NCBI GenBank assembly: GCA_020443075.1
Contig: JAGRIU010000021.1
Coordinates: forward strand, 1 to 59,617
Direction of reading: 5' to 3'
Length of the DNA: 59,617 bases
Source: Alphaproteobacteria bacterium
GTDB taxonomy: Bacteria > Pseudomonadota > Alphaproteobacteria > Micavibrionales > Micavibrionaceae
A program made the translations under genes and the position numbers. Shown one piece after another: positions 8,214 to 17,846 of the stretch; the first letter of the stretch is position 1, and each line of letters begins with the position of its first letter. Under the pieces are notes generated by a model that worked only from the letters and a program-made list of their open reading frames with translations, ran no database searches and was not told the DNA's origin.

Positions 8214-9098
8214 CTAATTCAAAACCCCTTCGTGCAGGTTCAGATCTTCGGGGATATCGACAATTCTGACATAGACCAGACGGTTAAAATCAGCGAACGG
8301 CTCGACGTAAAGAGCGCCGCGTTCATCTGCCCTTACGATGCCGACCGGCAAGCCAAAGGGGAACAGGCCGCCATGACCGGATGTGATGACGCGCGCGTTT
8401 TCATTCACCTTACTGTCCGGCGGCAAGTGCAAGAGTTCGCCGCGAGAGCCGTTGGTGCCGGACAGGATCGCGTGCAGGCGGCTGTCTTCAATCAGGATCG
8501 GTACGCGCGAGTTCATATCCGTGATCAGCAAGATACGCGCTGTTTTTTCTCCGGCTTCGATAACGCGGCCAATCACGCCATCACCAGAGAGAACGACCTG
8601 CCCTTTTTTGACGCCGTCTTCTTTTCCGGCAGAGACCAAAATCGTTTTCACAAAGGTCTTTCCGGCATCGGAGAGGATGCGGGCGCTAATATATTTGTGC
8701 TGAGGTTCGGGCTTTACGTTTAAGAGTTCGCGCAGGGATTTGTTTTCAGCTTCCAGCAAAAGGGCTGCCTGATACCATTCGCGCAGGCGCGTATTTTCTT
8801 TTTCAAGACGGTCGTTTTCAGCCTGTAGAGCCGTCAGGCCCGAAACGTTGCGTACGAACATGGCCGCACCCTGCAAAGGCGCTACAATCACACCCAGCGC
8901 AGGGGCCAGAATATCACTCGCGCCCGTGCGCACCCCGTCTACCATCGACGGGCGCAAAGCGGAGACAAACAACATCACGCAGGCCAGAAAAATCAGCAGA
9001 ACCGGCACGCCGCCACCGACAAGATGCACAGGTAAGACGCGAGCCATCGCGCGGTAACTCGCACGTCTTGATAACCCTACTTTTTCACGGCGTTTCAA
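8214..9098 (-). CDS. mreC: Rod-shape-determining protein MreC
   Basis: A 294-residue bitopic protein: basic N-terminus, one membrane helix (about residues 28-48), a coiled coil (ENDRLEKENTRLREWYQA, near 94-111) and the periplasmic beta domain with SGDGVIGRVIEAGEKTARILL and ITDMNSRVPILIEDSR. MreC forms periplasmic filaments that activate PBP2/RodA. The longest frame starts at a TTG (9098) with weak ribosome binding. An in-frame ATG 16 codons later (9050) would remove only the basic tail, so the start is uncertain. Confidence 0.93.
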   Translation of the reverse strand: MKRREKVGLSRRASYRAMARVLPVHLVGGGVPVLLIFLACVMLFVSALRPSMVDGVRTGASDILAPALGVIVAPLQGAAMFVRNVSGLTALQAENDRLEKENTRLREWYQAALLLEAENKSLRELLNVKPEPQHKYISARILSDAGKTFVKTILVSAGKEDGVKKGQVVLSGDGVIGRVIEAGEKTARILLITDMNSRVPILIEDSRLHAILSGTNGSRGELLHLPPDSKVNENARVITSGHGGLFPFGLPVGIVRADERGALYVEPFADFNRLVYVRIVDIPEDLNLHEGVLN

Positions 9099-9284
9099 CT
9101 GTCTGAATCTTTCGCTTTTGCCGCGCTTTCATTTGTTTTTCGCGCGCTTTACTTAACGAACCTAATCTTATGGTATTGAAGCCTGCGAAAAACGCAAGAC
9201 CTATCCTTATATTTTACTCAAAAAATCGTTTTAAAACAAATAAGAAGATCGCGCATTTTACAGCGCAAGATGAAGCCAAAAGCC

Positions 9285-10388
<1,104 letters not shown>

Positions 10389-10467
10389 TCAATGCATTGA
10401 GAAAGTTGTTTTAAGTGCGATTTTCGTGTGAAAACTCTAATTTTCTATACTTTATCGTTTTAGGCAT

Positions 10468-10492
10468 AAAAAACGCCCGCAAAACGCAGGCG
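10468..10492 (-). terminator. Rho-independent terminator after rpmJ
   Basis: Read on the minus strand, CGCCTGC and GCGGGCG pair (one G-T wobble) around a short loop and are followed by six T residues. The structure lies 31 bp past the rpmJ stop. Confidence 0.85.
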
Positions 10493-10522
10493 ATTTCAAA
10501 AAACTTAAAATCAAGGCCTGAA

Positions 10523-10648
10523 TTAACCTTGGCGCGCCTTCATGCGCGGGTTCTTTTTATTGATCACGTAAACGCGACCGCGGCGACGGATCACGCGGTT
10601 GTTACGATCTCTGGACTTCAATGTCTTCAACGAATTTACGACTTTCAT
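10523..10648 (-). CDS. rpmJ: 50S ribosomal protein L36
   Basis: A 41-residue, very basic protein: [20 protein letters not shown] followed by [21 protein letters not shown]. This matches the proteobacterial L36 variant that lacks the zinc-binding Cys residues. It is an accessory protein of the large ribosomal subunit. The gene stands alone, with its own terminator and about 235 bp upstream before the divergent EAL gene. It is too short for most length cut-offs. Confidence 0.95.
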   Translation of the reverse strand: MKVVNSLKTLKSRDRNNRVIRRRGRVYVINKKNPRMKARQG

Positions 10649-10803
10649 GTCAAAACCCTCGTTTAAAATCTTTTTTCAAGCTGGTTTCATTCTTTAAATG
10701 TTTGCGGAGACTACTCATTCCGCGGCCTTATTGTCAAGCGTTTCTTTTACTTCTTTGCAAGGGATGTTCTATCCACAGATTTAGATTGAGGACATATTAG
10801 ACT

Positions 10804-10831
10804 TTGACTTATACTTTCATGCAGTTACACT
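10804..10831 (+). promoter_or_regulatory. Candidate sigma-70 promoter for the EAL-domain gene
   Basis: TTGACT (10804-10809) and TACACT (10826-10831) are separated by 16 bp and lie 54 bp upstream of the start at 10885. A DnaA-box-like CTATCCACA, one mismatch from TTATCCACA, lies close upstream near 10771. Both are read by eye. Confidence 0.4.
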
Positions 10832-10884
10832 TATTGCATCTTTGGCCTTCGGCTGCGTTCACTTACTTATAGGTCTGCCTTTCC

Positions 10885-12099
10885 ATGAGTCCCACCAGTC
10901 AGAAAAAAAAGTACAAAGCCGGCGATGTGATTATGCATCAAGGCGATGCTGGTACGTGCGCCTACATTATCAAGCAGGGACACGTCGAGATTTTGATCGA
11001 AACCCAGCAGGGACAAATTCATTATGTGGGCAAACGCGGGCCCGGCGCCATGATCGGGGAGATGGCGATTATCGACGAAGCACCGCGTACAGCTACCGTG
11101 CGCGCGCTTGACAATTGTGAATTGTTGGAAATCACTCAAGAAGATTTCAAGCTCCGGATGGATGAAGCCGATCCGGTTTTAAAAATGGCGGTACAGATTA
11201 TCCTGACGCGCTACCGCGATATGCTCAAACGCGCAGAGATTATCGGCGACCCGCCACGCGCCGCGCATGATGTGGAAACGCTGGAACTGCGGTATACGGA
11301 GGGCTCCGACGCGCTTGAAACTGTACGGATCACCAATGAGTTTGAGAGCGCTTTGGAAAATGATGAAATCGTTCTTTTCTACCAACCGGTTATGAATTTC
11401 AAAACCGGCGGCATTGCCGGATTCGAAGCCCTGATGCGCTGGGAGCACCCCGAACGCGGTCTTATTTCTCCGGCCGTGTTTATTCCCGTCATTGAAGATA
11501 CCAGCCTTATTGTCAAAGCCTCGCAGTGGGCTCTTAGAAAGTCTCTGCGCGCCCTCAAACGCCTGGAATCACGGGCGGGATTTGAAGACGAACTCTTTAT
11601 GAGCGTCAATTTTTCCAGCCGTGACTTTTCTTCTGAAGATTTTATCGGTAGCGTTTATGACACCATCAGCGCCAGCGATGTACGCCCCGAGCAGCTGCAT
11701 ATCGAAATTACAGAGCGGCTGTTGATGGGACAACCTCAGCGGGCGCAAGAAACGCTCTCGATGTGCCGCAAGGCCGGGATCGGGATCTCGATTGATGATT
11801 TCGGGACCGGTTATTCTTCTTTGAGCTATCTGCATTCATTCCCGATTGATACGCTTAAGATCGACCGTAGTTTTGTCAAGGATATGACAGATAACACCAA
11901 TTCGTTCGAACTGGTTAAATCGGTGATCGGGCTGGGAAAAAACCTGAATATGAAAACAGTTGCCGAAGGGGTTGAAACAGCAGAGCAGGCCGAGGCTTTA
12001 AAAGACCTTGGGTGCGATTTGGCGCAAGGGTACTATTACTGTAAGCCCCTCCCCGAAGGGGAAGTGTCCGAGTTTGCCCGCGAACATCACAAAGCTTAA
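10885..12099 (+). CDS. Cyclic-nucleotide-binding EAL-domain phosphodiesterase
   Basis: Residues about 5-125 form a cyclic-nucleotide-binding domain with the phosphate-binding cassette GEMAIIDEAPRTATVRA, retaining the Glu and Arg that hold cAMP or cGMP. Residues about 150-400 form an EAL domain with the catalytic set intact: FEALMRW, NFSSRDF, ITERLL, DDFGTG, LKIDRSF, AEGVET and the Gln in DLAQGYYYCKP. It is therefore probably an active c-di-GMP phosphodiesterase gated by a cyclic mononucleotide. It converges with a CHASE2 cyclase gene 9 bp away, a likely source of the ligand. No membrane segment is visible. Confidence 0.9.
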   Translation: MSPTSQKKKYKAGDVIMHQGDAGTCAYIIKQGHVEILIETQQGQIHYVGKRGPGAMIGEMAIIDEAPRTATVRALDNCELLEITQEDFKLRMDEADPVLKMAVQIILTRYRDMLKRAEIIGDPPRAAHDVETLELRYTEGSDALETVRITNEFESALENDEIVLFYQPVMNFKTGGIAGFEALMRWEHPERGLISPAVFIPVIEDTSLIVKASQWALRKSLRALKRLESRAGFEDELFMSVNFSSRDFSSEDFIGSVYDTISASDVRPEQLHIEITERLLMGQPQRAQETLSMCRKAGIGISIDDFGTGYSSLSYLHSFPIDTLKIDRSFVKDMTDNTNSFELVKSVIGLGKNLNMKTVAEGVETAEQAEALKDLGCDLAQGYYYCKPLPEGEVSEFAREHHKA

Positions 12100-12108
12100 A
12101 TGTTTTAT

Positions 12109-14328
12109 TTATTTGCTGGTGGCTCGGAATACGCCGTCCCAACTTTCCGGCGGGTTTTTAATGCTTTCTTTTATACGCCCCTCGTAGAGATCGTAAGCAA
12201 TTTCAAGGCTATAGAGTTTTTGTTTGCGACATTCTTTCAAGACATCAAGCGCGCTTTCAAAATTTCCTGCGCGATAAGCTTCAATCATAGTGTTATGCTC
12301 TTGTTCAAGCTTGATAAAATCCGGGTTCTGGGCCGCGTCTTCATTGCCTAAAAGCGCGAAAACGCGTACCGGCTCGGTTTTGCCTTTCACGGCGATCAAA
12401 TCCATCTCCAGTGCCGCCATTTCCGGCGCCCCGATGCGGGTTTGCTCGCCAATCAAAATTTCGACGCCGTAGGTTTTGGTCTGCCCTTCCAAACGCGAGA
12501 CCAGGTTTACCGCGTCGCCTAATGCTGAATAAGCAAAGCGCTGGCGCGAGCCCATATTGCCGACGGCACAGGCCCCCGTGTTCAAACCAATCCCGGCCTT
12601 AAGGATAACCGGTTTTTTACCTTGCTCGTCCGCCCGTCTGGCCAGCTCTTCGTTAATCGGGGCCAGCGCTCTGCTCATCCCCAATGCGGCCTGACAGGCA
12701 TGGCGGGCGTGATTTTCATCATCCAACGGCGCGTTCCAGAACGCCATCATCGCATCGCCCATATATTTGTCGATCGTGCCGCGGTTTTGCATCACTAAAT
12801 CCGACATGGGGGTGAGAAAATCGTTCATAAGCTGAATCAACTCTTCGGGCGTTAGGCCTTCGGAAATACTGGTAAAGCTGCGTATATCGGAAAACAGCAC
12901 CGTGAGATCGCGGATTTCGCCGCCTAATTTGAGCTTATCGGGACTCTTGGTTAGCTCCGCCATAAAGTCCGGGGAAATATAAAGCCCGAAGGCGTCGCGG
13001 ACCTGGCGTTTTTCAAACTCGGTTTTCAGATAGCTGAGAACCGAAGCCGCAATAAATGTCGAAACGATCATTGCAGTCGGCGTTACAGGGTCGAATAGCC
13101 CTCCGTAGAGCGCAAATAATACCCATGACACCCAAAACGCCCCGCCCGAGACCGCCGCAACGATAAGCGCCAGCCAAAGCGGATTGACAAAGAAGGACAA
13201 CAGGATAATCAGCGCCGCCACACCGGCCGCTGCGCCGATTTCCAGTATATTCGCCGTATAGGGCCGAACGAGATATTTATGTTGTAAAATCTGCTCCAGC
13301 GCGTTCATATGCACACGCACGCCGGGCTGCATCCCTAATGGCGTCGCCCGCAAATCCATCAACCCCTCGGCGCTGGAAGCGATAAAGACTATTTTTCCTT
13401 TCAGGTCCGGCGGCTGAGCTACACCAATAAATTTATAGGCGGATATATTTTCTTCATCGCGGAATGCACGGAAAGAAACCCACATCTTACCTTCAACATC
13501 CACCGGAATCTCATAGCGGCCGATTTGCACGACAAATGGCTCCATAATACTGAAATTATTATAATTTTCACGCTCCTTTAGTTTGATATGCTCCTTTCCA
13601 TCATGTTCGTATAAACGCACACCTTCCAGAACAAGTGAGGGGTAGAGGGTTGTTTGATTGTGAAAGATCACCCCCGTGCGGCGAATGACGGCGTCATTTT
13701 CTGCGGAGGCCATAAAGCTGCCGTTTCCGGCAGCCGCCTTTTGCAGAGATGGTAGGAATTGTGCCGTAGTCGCAAAATAGCCTTCTTTAAAATCCTTTCG
13801 GGAGAGAAAAAAGTTTTCAATGTCTTTTTTGACCAGAACCTTTTTTGTGAGCTGCGGCGCGGCCGTATTGGAGCCGTAAGAAAATCCGGCGACAAATTTT
13901 CCCGTGCTTTTGATCGCCTGTGCCAGCAGCGCGTCATTGGCAGGCATCTCCGCCAAAAGCGCTTTGGCCGGGTGTCCGTCTTCCAACAGGGATGCAATAT
14001 TTTCAGGCGATGTCCGGTCCGGCTCCGCCAGAACGCCGTCAAAAATAATCACCGCCGCGCCAGCATGGTCAATGGCAGTGATCAGATCAGCCATGGTTTT
14101 ACGTGGCCACGGCCATTGGCCTATTTTGGTGACCGATTCATCATCTATATCAACAAAGACCAGTTTACCGGACGGCGGGCGCGGCTTCGCCTTCATATAG
14201 GTCTCAAACACGATATTGCTGATCCGGGCCTTAATCCCCGCCTCATCCAGCGCAAGCGACACAAGCCCACCCAGAATACAAAACAATATCAGCGAACGCG
14301 CAAGCGGATGGACGAGGAAATTTTGCAT
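12109..14328 (-). CDS. CHASE2-domain adenylate/guanylate cyclase
   Basis: A 739-residue sensor: one membrane helix (about 10-27), an extracytoplasmic CHASE2 domain (VFVDIDDESVTKIGQWPWPR onward, to about 365), two or three further membrane helices (about 370-450) and a class III cyclase domain (about 495-690). Both metal-binding Asp are present (LFSDIRSF and YMGDAMMAFWN), as are the Asn and Arg of GDAVNLVSRLEG, so it should be active. A Lys in IDKYMGD suggests ATP as substrate. It is the last gene of the type I secretion operon, 15 bp after the adaptor gene. The signal sensed is unknown. Confidence 0.92.
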   Translation of the reverse strand: MQNFLVHPLARSLILFCILGGLVSLALDEAGIKARISNIVFETYMKAKPRPPSGKLVFVDIDDESVTKIGQWPWPRKTMADLITAIDHAGAAVIIFDGVLAEPDRTSPENIASLLEDGHPAKALLAEMPANDALLAQAIKSTGKFVAGFSYGSNTAAPQLTKKVLVKKDIENFFLSRKDFKEGYFATTAQFLPSLQKAAAGNGSFMASAENDAVIRRTGVIFHNQTTLYPSLVLEGVRLYEHDGKEHIKLKERENYNNFSIMEPFVVQIGRYEIPVDVEGKMWVSFRAFRDEENISAYKFIGVAQPPDLKGKIVFIASSAEGLMDLRATPLGMQPGVRVHMNALEQILQHKYLVRPYTANILEIGAAAGVAALIILLSFFVNPLWLALIVAAVSGGAFWVSWVLFALYGGLFDPVTPTAMIVSTFIAASVLSYLKTEFEKRQVRDAFGLYISPDFMAELTKSPDKLKLGGEIRDLTVLFSDIRSFTSISEGLTPEELIQLMNDFLTPMSDLVMQNRGTIDKYMGDAMMAFWNAPLDDENHARHACQAALGMSRALAPINEELARRADEQGKKPVILKAGIGLNTGACAVGNMGSRQRFAYSALGDAVNLVSRLEGQTKTYGVEILIGEQTRIGAPEMAALEMDLIAVKGKTEPVRVFALLGNEDAAQNPDFIKLEQEHNTMIEAYRAGNFESALDVLKECRKQKLYSLEIAYDLYEGRIKESIKNPPESWDGVFRATSK

Positions 14329-14343
14329 GATTTCCGCTACCTC

Positions 14344-15672
14344 CTATCGCTCCGTGAAGGCGCGGTCACGGGCGCGTAAAATAGGCTTGAGCAGATATTC
14401 CAGCACGCTGCGCTTGCCCGTAATAACTTCGACATCGGCGACCATCCCCGGTGTGATGGGGAGCGGGTTTTGCTCATCGCCCAAATAGTTTTTCTGCGTG
14501 TGGACCTCGATTTCGAAGGTTGCATTGCCATTGTTGTCCGTGGCGCTGGTTGCGCCAATGCGCGTCAATGTTCCATCAAGGCTTCCGTATTTCTGCGCAT
14601 CATAGGCGGTGATTTTTACCTTGGCTTTTTGGCCGGGGTGAATGAAGGCGATTTCATTAGGCTGGATCTGGGCGATGATTTTAAGCTGGTCATCAACAGG
14701 AACAATTTCCGCTAGGTGCATCGCCGGTTCAATGACCCCGCCGATTGTGCGCACGGCGATTTTATTGACGATCCCGTCCACGGGCGCGCGGACTTCGCGG
14801 CGCTGCACACGATCGCCGATGGTTTTCAGATTTTCTTTTAAAGAGGATATTTCCGTTTCAACGCCGTTAAGCTCGCCCAAAGCCTGCGAGCGAAATTTAT
14901 CCAGCTGGCTGGCGCGTTCTTTTTTGGCCACTTGCAGCTCGGCCTCCAGCGCTCTTTGCTTTTGCGATTGCGCATTGATCTGGCCGCTCAAGTCACTGAT
15001 TTCACGATTTAAACGCAGCTCCTCCAATTTCGGGACGGCGCGTTTTTTAACCATTTCACTCGTTATAGCCAGCTCATCATTGAGCATTTTACGACTTTGA
15101 TAAAAACGGCTAATTTGCGCTTTCACTTCGGCGAGCTCTGCGTTGGCTTTTGTCGTGCGGTCATCCAAAATCGCATAGGCGTTTTGCAACTCTTTTTGGC
15201 GTGAATCATAAAGGGCTTTTTCGTTTTGAGCCACTTGCGGCGCTTTTTCAGCCACGTTTTCCGGCACGACAAAATCCGCATCATTGGCTTCAGCGAGCAG
15301 ACGGGCCTTTTTTGCCTCCAGCGCCAGAAAACGTGCTTCCGTGCCACGCTCCTCGGATGAGAACTGGATATCACTCAGGCGCATAAGCACTTCATCGCGT
15401 TTAACTTTTTGCCCCGGCTCTACCAGAAGCTCTTCGAGAATACCACCTTCGAGACTCTGGACGAACTGCACCTCGCTAGAAGGGACAACCTTGCCGCGCC
15501 CGCGGGTCAGTTCTTCGACCTTTGCAAAGCCCGCCCAGACGATGCAGAACAAGACAAGCGCCATAATCGAAAACATCAAGATCGTCGCCGAGGTTGCCGG
15601 ACGCATGCGCGTGGCGGCATCCAGTTCGGACATAAAATCATGCTCCCTGATTTTCGGCTCGAACAGGCTCAT
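14344..15672 (-). CDS. HlyD-family type I secretion membrane fusion protein
   Basis: A 442-residue adaptor: short cytoplasmic tail, one membrane helix (about 25-45), a lipoyl-like half (VQSLEGGILEELLVEPGQKVKRDE), a long alpha-helical hairpin (about 95-285) and the C-terminal barrel (VRAPVDGIVNKIAVRT, HPGQKAKVKITAYDAQKYG). It bridges the inner-membrane ABC transporter and outer-membrane TolC. The start at 15672 overlaps the transporter's stop by 4 nt (ATGA); a longer frame upstream lies wholly inside the transporter gene and was rejected. Confidence 0.93.
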   Translation of the reverse strand: MSLFEPKIREHDFMSELDAATRMRPATSATILMFSIMALVLFCIVWAGFAKVEELTRGRGKVVPSSEVQFVQSLEGGILEELLVEPGQKVKRDEVLMRLSDIQFSSEERGTEARFLALEAKKARLLAEANDADFVVPENVAEKAPQVAQNEKALYDSRQKELQNAYAILDDRTTKANAELAEVKAQISRFYQSRKMLNDELAITSEMVKKRAVPKLEELRLNREISDLSGQINAQSQKQRALEAELQVAKKERASQLDKFRSQALGELNGVETEISSLKENLKTIGDRVQRREVRAPVDGIVNKIAVRTIGGVIEPAMHLAEIVPVDDQLKIIAQIQPNEIAFIHPGQKAKVKITAYDAQKYGSLDGTLTRIGATSATDNNGNATFEIEVHTQKNYLGDEQNPLPITPGMVADVEVITGKRSVLEYLLKPILRARDRAFTER

Positions 15673-17846
15673 GCATCGCCTCCTGTACCCTGAAGCTTGG
15701 CGGCGACTTCGCCGCGCGGGCCATCGAGCACAACGCGCCCTTGCTCCATGACGATTAAGCGATCCACCAATTCGAGCATGGCATGTTTGTGCGTGACCAG
15801 AATAAAGGTCCGGTCTTTGATTTCTTCTTCTATGTAGCGCTTGAACACGGCTTCGGCCTGAGAATCCATGGCGTTGGTCGGCTCGTCGCACACCAGCACC
15901 GTGGGGTTTATCAACATCGCACGCGCCAAAGCTATGGCTTGACGCTGGCCGCCGGAGAGCCCTTCTCCGTGTTCGCCGACCTGCGCATCATAACCCATCG
16001 GATGACGAGAGATAAAATCATGCACGCCAGCCGCCTTGGAAACGTTCAGGATTTCTTCTTCCGTGACGGCGGGCTGACTGGCGGCAATGTTATCCCGCAC
16101 AGAGCCACTAAACAGGACGACATCCTGCGCGATGTAGGCCAAAGAACGGCGCAGATCAGCCGGATCAATCTGGCGATAATCCGTATCATCGGCCAATATC
16201 TTACCGCTTGTGGGCTGATACAGGCCCATCATCAAACGCGCGGTGGTGCTTTTGCCCGAGCCAATACGTCCGATAATTCCGACGCGCTCGCCCGGATTGA
16301 TTGTGAAGGATAGATGGCTCAACACCTCTTGCCCGCTGGAAGGGTAGGAAAACGACACATCATCAAAGGTGATTTTGCCCTGCAAATCCGGGCGGTGCAG
16401 AAAGTTCGTAGAGTGCGGCCGCTCAACGGGCTTGTTCATCACATTTTCCAGCGTTTTTAACGCGCCGCCGGCTTGATGATAACGCGACATCAGGTTGGCA
16501 ATCTGGCCGATTGGCGCGAGCGCGCGGCCCGAAAGCAGAACGCAAGCAATCAGCCCACCCATGGTCAGAGATTTATCCGCAACCAGATACATGCCGACGA
16601 GGACAATGATAATGGTCGCGCTTTGCTGGAGGAATGTGGCGATATTGACGCCCAGCCCCGATATAAAGCGCGAAGATTGTCCATAGGCGGCATTTTCACC
16701 AACCAAAGAGCCGTAGCGCAAGCGGAAACGCCCGTCTGCGCCGATCGCCTTGATGGTTTCGAGGCCGTGAATGGTCTCCACCAAAAGACCATGCTTGGCC
16801 TCGGCCGAGCGTGCGGCTTTGCGGACCACCGCTTTTAAAGAGCCTTGTAAAACCAGTCCGACAAGAAAAACCGATCCGATGATCCCGACAATCACAAACG
16901 CCAAGGGGCCACCGAGCTGGTAGATGATAAAGAGGAAGAAGAGTGTAAACGGCAAATCAACAAGCACAGTGATCGTGGCAGAGGTAAAGAAATCGCGCAC
17001 CGTGTCAAAGTCGCGCAACATATTGGCGAAAGCCCCGCTGGATTTCGGGCGCTCGGAAAGCCGGATATTCAAGACCTGATCGTAAATGCGGCGCGTTGCA
17101 ATCACATCCATGCGGCGACCAGCCAGATCGATCAGATAAGAGCGCAGCGAACGCATAATCAGATCAAAGGCAAATACAACCAGCGCACCGATGCCCAGCG
17201 CCCATCCGGTTTCGATCGCGCTATTGGGGATCACACGGTCATAGACATTTTTAATGAAAAGCGGACTGGCCAGACCGAACAAGTTGATAAAGACCGCCGC
17301 CAAAAGGACCATACCATAAATACCGCGATTTTCGCGCACCAGCGACCAGAACCAATGACGAGACGGGTCGTGGCGGTTTTCTTCCTCGGCGGCCTGCGGG
17401 TTCAAGAATTCCGGGCGCGGCTGGATGAGAATTACATATCCGGCAAAACGCTGGTCCAACGCTTCGGTTTTGATCGCTTTGCGGCTGTCGTCCTGCGGAT
17501 CGTATATTTCCGCCTTACCTGCGGATAAAGAGATTAAAACGCAGGCTTTGGAACCATCGAGAATCAAAACAGCGGGCAAGACTGCGGCGGAAATTTTATG
17601 CAGCCCCGAGGCTTTGACGATCTTGGTTTTTAGATCAATATTGGCGGCCGCCTGACAAAAGAGCTCCGGCGTCATCTGCAGCCCGTCATAGGCCAGACCG
17701 GCGCTCAAAGAACGCGGCGATTTGGCGCGTCCGTAATGACGGGTCAAAAAGACCAGAGACTGCAAGAGGCTGTCAGACTCCGGTGAAACCGGCTTTTTAT
17801 CTTCTGCCGGCAAAGGCTTTTGTTTACTGTTTTTCTGTGATTTCAT
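15669..17846 (-). CDS. Type I secretion ABC transporter with Cys-less C39-like domain
   Basis: About 725 residues: an N-terminal peptidase-C39-like domain (about 25-150), six membrane helices and a nucleotide-binding domain with Walker A GRIGSGKST, signature LSGGQRQAIALARAM and Walker B VLVCDEPTNAMD. The position of the C39 catalytic Cys reads LLQSLVFLTRHYG, with no Cys, so this is the non-cleaving type that exports large adhesins or RTX proteins (LapB/HlyB class). The start is uncertain: the ATG at 17846 overlaps tolC by 23 nt, and one at 17888 would overlap by 65. No secreted substrate gene lies in the window. Confidence 0.92.
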   Translation of the reverse strand: MKSQKNSKQKPLPAEDKKPVSPESDSLLQSLVFLTRHYGRAKSPRSLSAGLAYDGLQMTPELFCQAAANIDLKTKIVKASGLHKISAAVLPAVLILDGSKACVLISLSAGKAEIYDPQDDSRKAIKTEALDQRFAGYVILIQPRPEFLNPQAAEEENRHDPSRHWFWSLVRENRGIYGMVLLAAVFINLFGLASPLFIKNVYDRVIPNSAIETGWALGIGALVVFAFDLIMRSLRSYLIDLAGRRMDVIATRRIYDQVLNIRLSERPKSSGAFANMLRDFDTVRDFFTSATITVLVDLPFTLFFLFIIYQLGGPLAFVIVGIIGSVFLVGLVLQGSLKAVVRKAARSAEAKHGLLVETIHGLETIKAIGADGRFRLRYGSLVGENAAYGQSSRFISGLGVNIATFLQQSATIIIVLVGMYLVADKSLTMGGLIACVLLSGRALAPIGQIANLMSRYHQAGGALKTLENVMNKPVERPHSTNFLHRPDLQGKITFDDVSFSYPSSGQEVLSHLSFTINPGERVGIIGRIGSGKSTTARLMMGLYQPTSGKILADDTDYRQIDPADLRRSLAYIAQDVVLFSGSVRDNIAASQPAVTEEEILNVSKAAGVHDFISRHPMGYDAQVGEHGEGLSGGQRQAIALARAMLINPTVLVCDEPTNAMDSQAEAVFKRYIEEEIKDRTFILVTHKHAMLELVDRLIVMEQGRVVLDGPRGEVAAKLQGTGGDA

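Noticed and set aside
15672..15891. N-terminal extension of the HlyD gene
   Set aside because: The extra residues are Arg-rich nonsense read antiphase inside the ABC transporter's nucleotide-binding domain. The ATG at 15672 gives the normal family start.
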